NCBI GenBank assembly: GCA_038329865.1
Contig: JBBQNK010000019.1
Location: forward strand, 1 to 64,000
DNA length: 64,000 nucleotides
From: JANMES01 sp038329865
Lineage (GTDB): Bacteria; Planctomycetota; Phycisphaerae; Tepidisphaerales; Tepidisphaeraceae
Direction of reading: 5' to 3'
The notes under the pieces were generated by a model. That model was not told the DNA's origin, made no database searches, and worked only from the letters and a program-made list of their open reading frames with translations. Below, one piece after another: positions 1 to 9,777 of this stretch. The position numbers and the translations under genes are program-made. Position 1 is the first letter of the stretch. The number at the start of each line of letters is the position of its first letter.

Positions 1-47
1 GCTCGAGTCGGGCGCGCCTCCGCGTTCTCTGCGCCTCTGCGATGAAT
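1..47. repeat. Right arm of a truncated 8-9 bp periodic inverted repeat
   Basis: The first bases contain CTCCGCGTT-CTCTGCGC-CTCTGCGA, three degenerate copies of an 8-9 bp unit. The composition and spacing match the right arms of the octamer elements at 14457-14534 and 15383-15480. The matching left arm would lie outside the window, so this is a partial element. It ends about 24 bp before the first gene. Confidence 0.45.
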
Positions 48-70
48 CCCTTTTTTGAATCGGATTAGAA

Positions 71-439
71 ATGCGTTGGTTGATTCACGGAAACGTCACA
101 CCCGCCGCCGCCGAAGCGATGCGGCGGCATGAGCAGAAGCCGCTCTCCGCCAGCGATGCGCAGATAGCGCCGGATGCGTCGATCGAAGATGTCCTGCGCG
201 GCGCGACGAAGGCTCAGATCGAGATTCTTACTGCGGATTCCGCGCTCGTCGATGCAATCTTCGAAGCTGGACAGCCATTCAATCGCACGCTTGTCTACCT
301 GCAACTTGAAGGCGGCGACGTTGAACAGGATGACGCGATCGACCGGCTCTTCAAGCGTTACAAGCGCCTCTCTGCCGGCCGGATGTATACCGTGACCGGC
401 TCGCGCGTGAAAATTCGGCAGCTTCCCGGTAAACAGTAA
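71..439 (+). CDS. Small PIN-like (DUF5615-type) protein
   Basis: The family is not certain. The 122-residue product opens with a hydrophobic strand (MRWLIHGNVTP), then a helix with AEAMRRHE, then 'IEILTADSALVDAIF'. This resembles the 'vlvTaDxdf' segment of PIN-like DUF5615 proteins, which are RNase-fold proteins often found as toxins. No antitoxin-like gene precedes it in the visible sequence. It ends 4 bp before the start of the PfkB kinase, so the two are probably co-transcribed. The start ATG follows a weak GGA-containing leader. It could simply be a conserved accessory protein of the kinase. Confidence 0.55.
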   Translation: MRWLIHGNVTPAAAEAMRRHEQKPLSASDAQIAPDASIEDVLRGATKAQIEILTADSALVDAIFEAGQPFNRTLVYLQLEGGDVEQDDAIDRLFKRYKRLSAGRMYTVTGSRVKIRQLPGKQ

Positions 440-443
440 TCAT

Positions 444-1346
444 ATGTCTCTACTCGTCACCGGCAGCATCGGCATCGACACGATCGAAACCCCCTTCGGC
501 AAGCGCGACGACGTGATTGGTGGCTCGGCCATCTATTTCGCGTACGCGGCGTCGATGCTTACTCCCGTCCGACTCGTCGGAGTGGTCGGCGAAGATTGCC
601 CGCGCGAATTTCTCAACGTGTTTGAAGGTCGCGACGTCGACACATCCGGCTTGGAAACGCGGATGGGAAGCAAGACGTTTCGCTGGCACGGCTCGTACGT
701 GAAGGACATGAACGAGGCCCAGACCGTCGAAGTTGACCTGAACGTGCTGGCCGAGCGGGCACCGAAAATTCCCGATAAATTCCTCGACAGCAAGTACGTC
801 TTCCTCGCCAACACGCACCCCGTGCTGCAGCAGGAGATGGCCGGCAATCTCAAGCACGCCAAGCTGATTGTGGCCGACACGATGAACCTTTGGATCACCA
901 ACGAACGACCCGAGCTTGTCAAACTCCTCGGCAAAATCCACGGCCTGGTCCTCAACGACGGCGAAGCGCGACTCCTCACCGAAAAGAAAAACCTAGTCGC
1001 TGCCGCCAAGGAAGTGCTTAGGATGGGCCCGAAGTTCGTCGTCATCAAAAAAGGCGAGCACGGCTCGATGCTCGTGATGAAGGACGAAGTCTTCGTCCTC
1101 CCCGCGTTCCCCGCCGAGCAGGTGATCGACCCCACCGGCGCCGGCGACAGCTTCGCCGGCGGGATGATGGGCTACCTTTCCACGCAGGGCGTCACTTCAT
1201 CCGCAACGATCAAGCGCGCCCTCGCGTACGGTACGGTGGTCGCGAGCCACACGATCGCAGATTTCTCGCTGGGCGGGATTCAAAAGGCGACGCGCGAGGG
1301 GATCGATGATCGATACCACCTGTTCAAGCAGGCGACTGCGTTCTAA
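444..1346 (+). CDS. PfkB family carbohydrate/nucleoside kinase
   Basis: A ribokinase-fold kinase of 300 residues, the normal size. It transfers phosphate from ATP to a sugar or nucleoside hydroxyl. An N-terminal GG motif (GGSAIYFAYA) lies in the substrate-binding region. The C-terminal signature DPTGAGDSFAGG spans residues 229-240, with the predicted catalytic base Asp235. Substrate cannot be read from sequence; adenosine, ribose or fructose-type substrates are all possible. It starts 4 bp after the upstream PIN-like gene, which suggests one transcript. No terminator hairpin with a T-run follows it. Confidence 0.88.
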   Translation: MSLLVTGSIGIDTIETPFGKRDDVIGGSAIYFAYAASMLTPVRLVGVVGEDCPREFLNVFEGRDVDTSGLETRMGSKTFRWHGSYVKDMNEAQTVEVDLNVLAERAPKIPDKFLDSKYVFLANTHPVLQQEMAGNLKHAKLIVADTMNLWITNERPELVKLLGKIHGLVLNDGEARLLTEKKNLVAAAKEVLRMGPKFVVIKKGEHGSMLVMKDEVFVLPAFPAEQVIDPTGAGDSFAGGMMGYLSTQGVTSSATIKRALAYGTVVASHTIADFSLGGIQKATREGIDDRYHLFKQATAF

Positions 1347-1757
1347 ATATTGCCTTCGCGATTCTTCGTCGGCGTGTCCCACTTAAGCGGGACGCGTTTG
1401 AACTGGTATTGCTGTGTCCCGCGGAATCGGTACATACTGGAAATCACTTGCCGCATTTGAAAAAATAATTTTCCATATTTTCTGTTGGACAACCCGCTAT
1501 CTGTTCGATATGCTTTCGGTATAACAAACCCTGAACAGGGACGGTGAAGTGACTTCCGTCGAGTTCAGGCGTGGCGAGTCGGGTGTTTGTCCCAATGGAT
1601 GGCCCGCCACACTCAAGTCACTCATTTGCGGTGTAACGGATTTGCCCCGGATTTAGCGGCTTTTTGTCGTCCCGAAGCAAATTCACCAGCGGCTTGCCGC
1701 TGTTCACACCGCCCTCTGCCGGCTGACCAAGATACCCGGCAAGAAAGCGAGGCCCCC
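1347..1757. other. Spacer upstream of recA with a decayed hairpin and a candidate promoter
   Basis: This 411 bp stretch holds an imperfect palindrome at 1376-1393 (GTCCC-acttaagc-GGGAC) that looks like a decayed single arm of the CCCGCTTCAGCGGG family. It also holds an AT-rich block at 1460-1483 and the candidate recA promoter listed separately. The frame of recA is open from a TTG at 1587, so an N-terminal extension of 57 residues is possible. That stretch is low-quality as protein (Cys/His/Ala mixtures) and is probably leader. No LexA box of a type I know was recognised. Confidence 0.5.
1485..1514 (+). promoter_or_regulatory. Candidate recA promoter
   Basis: TTGGAC at 1485-1490 and TATGCT at 1509-1514 are separated by 18 bp, a plausible sigma-70-type pair. 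A small palindrome, GTTG-GA-CAAC, overlaps the -35 box and could be an operator. This is assigned by eye. The leader to the preferred GTG start would be about 240 nt. Confidence 0.35.
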
Positions 1758-2930
<1,173 letters not shown>

Positions 2931-2957
2931 CCGCAGATGGACGGATAGATATTGATG
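2931..2957. repeat. Solo arm related to the CGCAGATGGA decamer repeat
   Basis: Immediately after the recA stop, CCGCAGATGGACGGAT matches the start of the left arm of the complete element at 63843-63930. No matching right arm follows, so it appears to be a remnant. Confidence 0.5.
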
Positions 2958-2993
2958 AAGTCAGGCGATCCGACAGGATCGCCTGACTTTTTA
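2958..2993 (+). terminator. Rho-independent terminator of recA
   Basis: A perfect 14-bp stem (AAGTCAGGCGATCC) with a GACA loop is followed by TTTTTAATT. It lies 28 bp after the recA stop codon and is oriented for recA. Confidence 0.9.
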
Positions 2994-3010
2994 ATTGTCC
3001 TTTGTCTGTG

Positions 3011-3138
3011 GTTGGACAGGCATTCCTGCCTGTCGCGGACGGAGGTACGCCTCCGCCCGTTCTTCGTCGGTCGATCGCGCATCCGCGTACGAGCCGCGGG
3101 GTACCACGTCTCGTGACAGGCAGGAATGCCTGTCCTAC
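3011..3138. repeat. REPIN-like inverted pair, GACAGGCATTCCTG family
   Basis: Two 21-bp arms (3014-3034 and 3115-3135) are perfect inverse complements. Each arm is itself a hairpin (GACAGGC-attcct-GCCTGTC). The outer foot is CTAC on the right, which is GTAG read inward, and the variant GTTG on the left. The loop holds a further small hairpin (GGAGG-tacg-CCTCC). It sits between the convergent 3' ends of recA and the radical SAM gene. The element at 44535-44656 is a second copy in opposite orientation. Confidence 0.85.
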
Positions 3139-3159
3139 CACAAGCAGCGCACGCGAATT

Positions 3160-4503
3160 TCAAACCACTGATAATCCCGCCGTCTTCTCGCGTTGCCCGG
3201 CGTGCTGTCGATTTCTGAAAAATCCCTCTCTTCGCGCGTTGGTATTTTCCGCGCTGTAGAGCTGTCCGCCAAGCCAGTACAGCCCGTCACGAAGTTGTTG
3301 AGGCGTCATGCGCGCCGGTTGAATGTTTACGTCGAACAGCGTGCAAAGCTCCCATCGGCCGGGATAAAGAATGCGACCTTCGCGAAGCAGTCGCGCATAC
3401 AGCGGCGTTCCGGGGAAGGCCGTCAGCAATGTGATCTGCACGTCGAAGAGCGAGGTGCGCATCGCGAAATCAAAAACGTCCTGGAAACTTCCCGTGTCGT
3501 GCTGGTCGAGGCCGAGGATGAAGCAGCCGTTGACGGTGATGCCGTGCGACTGGATCGTCCGCACCGCCGCTTCGTACTGGCTTGCCCGGCGGGCTTTGAA
3601 GTTGCTGTGGAGTTCCATGCCCTCCAGCGCCGACTGGGCCGGGCTCTCCAGTCCGATCAGCACCTGCCGGCAACCGGCCAGGCGCATCAGGTCGAGCAAT
3701 TCTGGATCATCAGCGACGGAAATATCCGTCTCGGTGAACCATTTCACGTGCAGCGGCGCGAGTTGGCGGCACAGTTCCTTACCCCATTCCTTGTCGACGA
3801 ACGTGTTGTCGTCGGCGAACTCGATGAACGGCTTGGGGAAGATTTCCGCGATCCGCCGAATGTCGCGGATGACGTGCTCGACCGGCCGCTTGCGGTACTT
3901 TTGGCCGAGCATGACGTTCGACGCGCAGAAATCGCACCGCCACGGACAGCCGCGCGAGGTTTGCACCGTGAACCGGTTGTACGCCCGGCCGACGAGCAGA
4001 TCGTAACGCGGCACGGGCAGGGTGCTCACATCCAGCGGTGCCACGTCGCGCGAAGAAAATCGCCGCGGCGGTTCGTTGTTCATCGCCGCTTCGACGACGG
4101 CCGGCCAGACGTGCTCGCCTTCGCCGACGATGACGTAGTCCGCATGCGCGGCCGCTTCATCCGGCAGAACGCTGACGTGCAGGCCGCCCATCGCCACCTT
4201 CGCACCCGCGGCGCGCAGGCGATCGGCGATCGCATACGCTTCGAAAATCTGCGCGGAGAACGTGCTGATCGCCACGAGATCGCACGCGTACACCGCGGCC
4301 GGCTCTTTCAGATCCGCCTCAGCTTCGTAGTACGCGATGTCATGCCCGGCGGGTGTCATCGCGGCGAGGTAGAGCAATCCCAGGCTCGGCAGCGAAGCGA
4401 TCACCTTGCTGCGATCGACAAACCCCGGCAGCGTCAGGCCGTACTCGAGTAATTTCTTATCGTGAGCGCGAATGCCGCTCATCGCCAGCAGGCCGATCTT
4501 CAT
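3160..4503 (-). CDS. B12-binding domain radical SAM protein
   Basis: A cobalamin-binding radical SAM enzyme of 447 residues. The N-terminal half has a Rossmann-like B12-binding fold (SLGLLYLAAMTPAGHDI, then ISTFSAQIFEAY and GGLHVSVLPDEAAAHAD). This is followed by a radical SAM core with the CxxxCxxC cluster motif in SRGCPWRCDFCAS, and by GLESPAQSALEGM and 'GLDQHDTGSF' segments typical of the family. Substrate is unknown; relatives methylate lipids, tetrapyrroles or natural products. The start ATG (4503-4501) has a good GGAGG and overlaps the stop of the upstream membrane protein (ATGA), so the pair is translationally coupled. The frame is open further upstream, but that extension would overlap the membrane protein. 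Confidence 0.88.
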   Translation of the reverse strand: MKIGLLAMSGIRAHDKKLLEYGLTLPGFVDRSKVIASLPSLGLLYLAAMTPAGHDIAYYEAEADLKEPAAVYACDLVAISTFSAQIFEAYAIADRLRAAGAKVAMGGLHVSVLPDEAAAHADYVIVGEGEHVWPAVVEAAMNNEPPRRFSSRDVAPLDVSTLPVPRYDLLVGRAYNRFTVQTSRGCPWRCDFCASNVMLGQKYRKRPVEHVIRDIRRIAEIFPKPFIEFADDNTFVDKEWGKELCRQLAPLHVKWFTETDISVADDPELLDLMRLAGCRQVLIGLESPAQSALEGMELHSNFKARRASQYEAAVRTIQSHGITVNGCFILGLDQHDTGSFQDVFDFAMRTSLFDVQITLLTAFPGTPLYARLLREGRILYPGRWELCTLFDVNIQPARMTPQQLRDGLYWLGGQLYSAENTNARREGFFRNRQHAGQREKTAGLSVV

Positions 4504-4919
4504 CCGACACCTCCGAGTAAGATGAGCACCACCGCCAAAAGCAGCAGGGCGACGGGAATGAAAAACAATCGCCGAAATCCCGCCCGCCAACCGGTAAGAA
4601 AGCAGACGGCCGGCATCGCGATCGCGCCGAGAAGCAGCATGATCGAAGCAAGCTGCCCGAACCGCGATCCCCCCGGCGGCCACGGCGCGATCGCGAAGAC
4701 CACGTTCAGGAGCCCAAGCGCCGCCAGCGCCACATGCCCCAGCCGAACGATCCGCCGGCGGAACGAGGAATATCCGCCCCAGAATTCCTCGTCATGAAAC
4801 CGCAGGCCAATCACCGCACCGGTAAGGAATGCTCCGCCGATCAGCGCCCATCCGCCGTACCAGTTCTGAAGATGACCGAAGGCGAGGATCAGGACGTCTC
4901 CATGAAAGTTAGTGAACAC
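4500..4919 (-). CDS. Small multi-span membrane protein coupled to a radical SAM gene
   Basis: No family recognised. The 139 residues contain about four hydrophobic helices (near residues 18-38, 60-80, 87-107 and 117-136) separated by short Arg-containing loops (RFHDEEFWGGYSSFRRR). The last helix runs almost to the C-terminus. The stop overlaps the start of the B12-radical SAM gene by ATGA, which argues for a functional pair, perhaps a lipid- or quinone-related modification at the membrane (inference). The start is a GTG with a poor ribosome-binding site, so the exact N-terminus is uncertain. It faces alaS divergently across a heptamer repeat. Confidence 0.6.
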   Translation of the reverse strand: MFTNFHGDVLILAFGHLQNWYGGWALIGGAFLTGAVIGLRFHDEEFWGGYSSFRRRIVRLGHVALAALGLLNVVFAIAPWPPGGSRFGQLASIMLLLGAIAMPAVCFLTGWRAGFRRLFFIPVALLLLAVVLILLGGVG

Positions 4920-4954
4920 AAACTATCATCTATTTTCAGAGTGTCAAGGAAAAA

Positions 4955-5074
4955 GGGTTCAGGGGTCGGGGTTCAGGGTTCAGGGGAAGGAAATTCAATC
5001 GCGGAGAGATTCGTCAGCTTGCAGCAAGTTTGGAATTCTCTCTCCCTGAACCCCGACCCCTGAACCCCGAACCC
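4955..5074. repeat. Heptamer-arm inverted repeat (GGGTTCA unit)
   Basis: The left arm (4955-4986) reads GGGTTCA, GGGGTCG, GGGTTCA, GGGTTCA, in strict 7-bp register. The right arm (5044-5074) is its complement with the same register. The loop is about 57 bp. It fills the divergent spacer between the membrane protein and alaS and ends about 57 bp before the alaS start. Confidence 0.85.
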
Positions 5075-5130
5075 TTCCCTTTCCCCCACCCATCGACCAT
5101 AATTCCCGGCCCTGAATTTGAAGGAAAAAC

Positions 5131-7998
5131 ATGACTTCGCAGCAGATTCGTCAGCAGTTCATCGACTTTTTCGCCCAGAAGCACGGCCACACGTTCGTGC
5201 CCAGCAGCCCTGTCGTTCCGCACGACGACCCAACGCTCCTGTTCACCAACGCCGGCATGAACCAGTTCAAGCCGATCTTCCTCGGCCAGGAAAAGCGGGC
5301 GTACACGCGGGCGGTCAACACGCAAAAATGCATTCGCGCCGGCGGGAAGCACAATGATCTCGACGACGTCGGGCGATCGCGGCGGCATCACACGTTTTTT
5401 GAGATGCTCGGCAACTGGTCGTTCGGCGATTACTTCAAGCAGGGCGCGATCGAGATGTCGTGGGATTTGCTCACGAAAGTCTGGAAGCTCGACCCGCGCC
5501 GCCTGCACGTGAGCTGCTTTGAAGGCGACGAGAAAAACGGCATCCCGCGCGATTCCGAGGCGGCCGACATCTGGAAAAAAGTCGCCGGCCTGCCGGACGA
5601 TCACATCCACTACTTCGGCAAGGACAATTTCTGGGAAATGGGCGAGACCGGCCCGTGCGGCCCATGCACGGAAATTTACTACGACCGCACCCCTGATTTT
5701 TCCGGCGGCCCGCATGTCAACGGCGAAGACCCGCGCGTTATGGAAATCTGGAACAACGTATTCATCCAGTACAACCGCGACGCCACCGGCAAGCTCACCA
5801 CACTGCCAGCCCAGCACGTTGATACCGGCATGGGCTTCGAGCGAATCTGCCAGGTGCTGCAGGACAAGGACAGCAACTACAGCATCGATCTTTGGGATCC
5901 GTTCTGGGCCAAGCTGAAACAAATCAGCGGCCACGCGTACGGCGGGAAATTTCCGAAGACGAACAGCGTGGACGCAGTGGCTGAAGCTGCGGACGCCGGA
6001 CTGCGCAAGGACATCGCTTTCCGCGTGATCGGCGATCATGTTCGCTGCCTTACGTTTGCTCTGACTGATGGCGCGGTGATCAGCAATGAAGGCCGCGGTT
6101 ACGTGCTGCGGCGAATCCTGCGACGGGCCGTGCGATTCGGGCGGCAGCAGCTAGAGCTGCGCGATCCGTTTTTATATGAGCTGGTGTCCGTCGTCGTCCA
6201 ATCGATGAGCGGGGCTTTTCCTGAGTTGACGAAAAATGCCACGCGCATTGCCGAGGTGATCAAGGACGAGGAAATGAGCTTCGGCCGAACGATCGACCGC
6301 GGAATTCAGTTATTCGACGACGCCGTGAATCGCGCTTGGGAGCGTGACAAGACCAACGTCCGCGTTTCCGGCGAAGACGCATTCAAACTCCACGACACGT
6401 ACGGTTTCCCGATCGATCTCACGCGCATCATGGCTGAGGAGCGCGGGTTCAGCGTGGACGTGGCCGAGTACGAGCGGCTGATGGAAGAGGCCCGGGAGCG
6501 TGCACGCTCCGGCGGGAAAGAGGGCGAATCGCAGCTCGCCAATCTGCCGCCGGCTGCGCTGGCGACGTTGGATACGTTGAGCGCCGCCGCTACCGATGAT
6601 CAGCCGAAATATCTGCGCGAGGCGGTGGATTCGAAAGTCCTTGCCATCTGGGACGGCAATGCCTTCACCGATCACATCGCCGCCGATGCCGGCGACTCGT
6701 TCGCCGTCGTGCTCGATCGCACGCCGTTCTACGCCGAGATGGGCGGCCAAGTCGGCGACGCCGGCACGCTCAAAACTTCTCGCGGCGGACTTTTCGCCGT
6801 CGGCGGGACCAAGTCGGCCGGAAAATTCATCCTGCACCTTGGCCAGCGTAAGCAGGGCGATCTGAAAGTCGGCGACATCGTCACCGCCGCCGTCGATCCG
6901 CTCCGCGACCGCACCGAACAGAATCACACCGCCACGCACCTGGCCAACTGGGCGCTGCGCGAAGTCCTCGGCGACGCCGTGCAGCAGAAAGGCTCGCTGG
7001 TCGATCCGGAAAAACTCCGCTTCGATTTCTCACACGGCAAGGCCGTCACCGATGACGAGCTCGGCAAGATCGAAACGCTGGTGAACCGCTGCGTCGAGCA
7101 GTCGATGCAGGTGTACACGCAAAACGTGCCGCAGGAGAAGGCGCTCAAAATCCACGGCCTGCGGGCGGTGTTCGGCGAGAAATACCCGCCGCTGGTGCGG
7201 GTGGTTTCGATCGGCGTGCCGGTCGGCGAGCTGATCGAGAAGCCCGACAACATTCAGTGGCGTGAATTCTCCGTAGAATTTTGCGGCGGCACGCACCTGG
7301 GCAATACATCCACCGTCGGCGGATTTGTGGTGATGGAGGAAAGCTCCGTCAGCAAGGGAATCCGCCGAATCGTCGCCAGCACGGGCTCGGCAGCGAAGGA
7401 AGTGCAGTCGGCGAACGAAGAAGTCGATCGCCTGCTCTCCGCCGCCAGCGGCACTCCTGAGGATGAGCTGCCGATATTGATCGCCGAGATTCAGAAGACA
7501 ATCGCCTCGTCGCCGGTTGGGTTACGCACGCGCCGCAAGGCACACGCGGCCATCAGCGAGCTGCAGATGAAATTCAAGGCGTGGGAAAAATCGAATAAGC
7601 AATCGTCGGCCAGCACGATCGAAGTTGATGTCGTCGCCACCGGTCTGCTCGCAACTGCGATGAGTCTTGGCGGTGGAAAAATAGTCGTCGCCGAAGTCGC
7701 CGGCGCGACGAATGACCAACTTCTCGCGATCGCCGACTCGCTGAAGAAGCGATCCGGCAGCTACGGCATCCTGCTAGGCAGCGCCGCCGACGGAAAGGTG
7801 AGCTTCGTCGCCGCCGTGAGCGACGACTTGATCAAACGAGGCCTCAAGGCCGGCGACTGGGTCAGAGAAGCCGCCAAAGTAGCCGGCGGCGGCGGCGGCG
7901 GTCGCCCGCAAATGGCGCAGGCGGGCGGCAAGGATCCGGCCAAGCTCGGCGAGGCGCTCGATCAGGCGAAGGTGTTCGCGTCGAAGACGCTTTCTTAG
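5131..7998 (+). CDS. alaS: Alanine--tRNA ligase
   Basis: A class II aminoacyl-tRNA synthetase of 955 residues, slightly longer than the usual ~875. It charges tRNA-Ala. The N-terminal catalytic domain begins TSQQIRQQFIDFF and contains FTNAGMNQFKPIF and the motif-2 region. The editing domain carries the zinc-binding HTATH (near residue 598) and CGGTH (near residue 718). The C-terminal domain ends with a Gly-rich patch (GGGGGGRPQMAQAGG), the typical C-Ala glycine-rich end. Start ATG follows a purine-rich AAGGAAAAAC. It stands alone, downstream of a heptamer repeat. Confidence 0.98.
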   Translation: MTSQQIRQQFIDFFAQKHGHTFVPSSPVVPHDDPTLLFTNAGMNQFKPIFLGQEKRAYTRAVNTQKCIRAGGKHNDLDDVGRSRRHHTFFEMLGNWSFGDYFKQGAIEMSWDLLTKVWKLDPRRLHVSCFEGDEKNGIPRDSEAADIWKKVAGLPDDHIHYFGKDNFWEMGETGPCGPCTEIYYDRTPDFSGGPHVNGEDPRVMEIWNNVFIQYNRDATGKLTTLPAQHVDTGMGFERICQVLQDKDSNYSIDLWDPFWAKLKQISGHAYGGKFPKTNSVDAVAEAADAGLRKDIAFRVIGDHVRCLTFALTDGAVISNEGRGYVLRRILRRAVRFGRQQLELRDPFLYELVSVVVQSMSGAFPELTKNATRIAEVIKDEEMSFGRTIDRGIQLFDDAVNRAWERDKTNVRVSGEDAFKLHDTYGFPIDLTRIMAEERGFSVDVAEYERLMEEARERARSGGKEGESQLANLPPAALATLDTLSAAATDDQPKYLREAVDSKVLAIWDGNAFTDHIAADAGDSFAVVLDRTPFYAEMGGQVGDAGTLKTSRGGLFAVGGTKSAGKFILHLGQRKQGDLKVGDIVTAAVDPLRDRTEQNHTATHLANWALREVLGDAVQQKGSLVDPEKLRFDFSHGKAVTDDELGKIETLVNRCVEQSMQVYTQNVPQEKALKIHGLRAVFGEKYPPLVRVVSIGVPVGELIEKPDNIQWREFSVEFCGGTHLGNTSTVGGFVVMEESSVSKGIRRIVASTGSAAKEVQSANEEVDRLLSAASGTPEDELPILIAEIQKTIASSPVGLRTRRKAHAAISELQMKFKAWEKSNKQSSASTIEVDVVATGLLATAMSLGGGKIVVAEVAGATNDQLLAIADSLKKRSGSYGILLGSAADGKVSFVAAVSDDLIKRGLKAGDWVREAAKVAGGGGGGRPQMAQAGGKDPAKLGEALDQAKVFASKTLS

Positions 7999-8048
7999 GG
8001 GATCGTCGACTGCGACTCTTGATCCTGCATAAATGTAGCGCAATCGTT

Positions 8049-8393
8049 TCAAAAACGGTCGTGCCAATGGGTCAACGCCTGGTCGAAGAGATCGCTGCCG
8101 CACTCGGGGCACCGGTCGACGTTGGCGTGAATGTCGTAGCCGCAGCGCACGCACTGCCGCAGGCGGTATCGCGATTGGGATCGGCTGCGAATCGCTCGAC
8201 GGCCGTGCCGGATTGCCCTGGGAAGCAACCAGATCGCTACAATACAGAGGATAACAATCGCAATTCCCATGCGGTTGCTGGATTCTCGCAAATTGTCGTA
8301 CGTCTTGACAATATCCTCCCCCTTGCCTAACGTACCCCTCCCATTGACTACGGCGGGGCTTTGTCCCGCCGTTGTTTGCTTGATGGGATTCAT
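8049..8393 (-). CDS. Membrane-anchored zinc-ribbon protein
   Basis: One transmembrane helix (MGIAIVILCIVAIWLLP) is followed by a basic stretch and a four-cysteine zinc ribbon (CVRCGYDI...CPECG). I recall 'CGYDI...CPECG' ribbons as a common planctomycetal signature; their function is not established. If translation starts at the ATG at 8270 (73 aa), the protein begins at the helix. The longer 114-residue frame from 8393 runs through a GC-rich palindrome and is less convincing. It is convergent with alaS and divergent from rpmF. Confidence 0.6.
   Translation of the reverse strand: MNPIKQTTAGQSPAVVNGRGTLGKGEDIVKTYDNLRESSNRMGIAIVILCIVAIWLLPRAIRHGRRAIRSRSQSRYRLRQCVRCGYDIHANVDRCPECGSDLFDQALTHWHDRF
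8351..8371. repeat. GC-rich simple palindrome upstream of rpmF
   Basis: CGGCGGG and CCCGCCG flank a 7-nt loop, giving a strong single hairpin in the spacer between the zinc-ribbon gene and rpmF. No T-run follows on either strand, so it is not a typical terminator. Confidence 0.6.
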
Positions 8394-8413
8394 TACGAGC
8401 TGAAGGTGAAGTC

Positions 8414-8599
8414 ATGCTTCCGGTCCAGAAACACAGCAAGTCGCGCAAGCGCAAGCGTCGTTCGCATCTGGCGTTAAAGCCGATCCATTACGTGCGCTGC
8501 CCGCAGTGCGGCAACTCCAAGCTGCCCCACGCGGCGTGCGATAATTGCGGCTTTGTCAATCCCAAGATGGCGCTTCCGACGGAGTCGGCTGAAGCTTAA
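8414..8599 (+). CDS. rpmF: 50S ribosomal protein L32
   Basis: A 61-residue, strongly basic ribosomal protein with the L32 pattern: MLPVQKHSKSRKRKRRSH at the N-terminus and a zinc-binding CPQCG...CDNCG pair. The start ATG follows GAGCTGAAGGTGAAGTC. The order rpmF-plsX-fab is a widespread bacterial arrangement linking ribosome and lipid synthesis. The spacer to plsX is 86 bp and contains an imperfect small hairpin but no terminator, so co-transcription is likely. Confidence 0.96.
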   Translation: MLPVQKHSKSRKRKRRSHLALKPIHYVRCPQCGNSKLPHAACDNCGFVNPKMALPTESAEA

Positions 8600-8685
8600 G
8601 CAACCCACGCGGGCTGCGGGTCTGACTGTTCGGATCGATCGGTCTTTTCCGATCTCCGGGCAGACGTAGGTAGGGAGGATCATCA

Positions 8686-9705
8686 GTGCGAGCAGCGGTG
8701 GACGTGATGGGCGGTGATAAAGCGCCGGCCGCCATTCTCAAGGGATGCTGGGAAGCCGCGCCGCTCTTCGAAACCGGGGACGTTGTCTTCCTCGTCGGCG
8801 ACGAAAAAGTCTGCCGCGACGGCTTGGAATCTTCCGGCCTTTCTCCCGATCAAAAACAGTTCTACAAAATCGTCCCGACGACGGAAGTTGTCGAGATGGA
8901 CGATTCCCCCGTCGAAGCGATCCGCAACAAACCTAACAGCAGCATCGCCGTGCAGTGCAAGATGGCGGCCAAGGGCGAGGCGGATGTCGTCATCAGCGCC
9001 GGCAACACCGGCGCGTGCGTGGCGGCGGCGCAGTTGCGGATGCGGACGCTCCCCGGTGTGAGCCGGCCGGGTATCGCGGTGATCGTGCCTACGTTTTACG
9101 GGCCGGTCGTCATCTGTGACGCGGGCGCGAACGTCACCCCGAAACCCAAGCATTTATTTCAGTACGCGATCATGGCCGGCGCTTATGCGACGGCTGTGTG
9201 CGGCGTTGAAAATCCCCGCGTCGGTCTGATGAGCATCGGCGAAGAAGATTCCAAGGGAACCTCGCTCGTGAAAGAGACGCGCCAGTTAATGCGCGACGAG
9301 CCGCAGATCAATTTCGTCGGCAACGTTGAAGGCCGCGATCTGACCAAGGGCGTGGTCGACGTCATCGTCTGCGACGGCTTCGTCGGCAACATCGTGCTGA
9401 AGCTGATGGAAGGCGTGAGCGAAGGCATCTTCCAGATGATCGCGCACGAGCTTTCCGAGACGGCCCCCGAGCTGATGGATCAGTTCAAGCCGACGATGAA
9501 AAAAATCTACAAGAAGCACGACTGGCAGGAGTATGGCGGCGCGCCGCTCCTGGGCGTGGGCGGCTACTCGCTGATCTGCCACGGCCGAAGCGATTCGCGG
9601 GCGATCATGAACGCCATCCGCGTTGGCAAAACCCTGGTGGCCAGCAAGATCAACGAACACATCGTTGAGAAGATCGCGGCAAGTATTGAGGTAGATGAGG
9701 AATAA
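8686..9705 (+). CDS. plsX: Phosphate acyltransferase PlsX
   Basis: Converts acyl-ACP to acyl-phosphate at the start of phospholipid synthesis. The 339-residue length is typical. Conserved features are the N-terminal 'VDVMGGDKAP', 'ISAGNTGA' near the middle, 'CDGFVGNIVLKLMEG' and the C-terminal 'GGAPLLGVGG' and 'HGRSD' segments. Start is GTG at 8686 with a good GGGAGGA eight bases upstream. It precedes fabH, separated by a heptamer repeat. Confidence 0.96.
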   Translation: MRAAVDVMGGDKAPAAILKGCWEAAPLFETGDVVFLVGDEKVCRDGLESSGLSPDQKQFYKIVPTTEVVEMDDSPVEAIRNKPNSSIAVQCKMAAKGEADVVISAGNTGACVAAAQLRMRTLPGVSRPGIAVIVPTFYGPVVICDAGANVTPKPKHLFQYAIMAGAYATAVCGVENPRVGLMSIGEEDSKGTSLVKETRQLMRDEPQINFVGNVEGRDLTKGVVDVIVCDGFVGNIVLKLMEGVSEGIFQMIAHELSETAPELMDQFKPTMKKIYKKHDWQEYGGAPLLGVGGYSLICHGRSDSRAIMNAIRVGKTLVASKINEHIVEKIAASIEVDEE

Positions 9706-9773
9706 GCGGGCAGCGGGCAGCAGGCAGCGGGCAGAAAAGTCCCGCACTGCCATCTGCCATCTGCCGGCTGCCA
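9706..9773. repeat. Heptamer-arm inverted repeat abutting the fabH start (GCGGGCA unit)
   Basis: The left arm begins with the last bases after the plsX stop and reads GCGGGCA, GCGGGCA, GCAGGCA, GCGGGCA. The right arm reads CTGCCAT, CTGCCAT, CTGCCGG, CTGCC. The element ends about 4 bp before the fabH ATG, so it occupies the position where a Shine-Dalgarno sequence would be. Confidence 0.87.
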
Positions 9774-9777
9774 GCTT

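Noticed and set aside
71..1346. PIN-like protein plus neighbour as a toxin-antitoxin pair
   Set aside because: The partner is a PfkB kinase of normal size, not an antitoxin, and no small DNA-binding gene adjoins.
1587..1757. 57-residue N-terminal extension of RecA from TTG 1587
   Set aside because: Low-quality protein sequence, weak start, and a better ribosome-binding site at GTG 1758; kept as an alternative only.
3193..4452. 419-residue plus-strand frame antisense to the radical SAM gene
   Set aside because: Arg/His-rich antisense translation; the minus-strand gene has clear motifs and a good ribosome-binding site.
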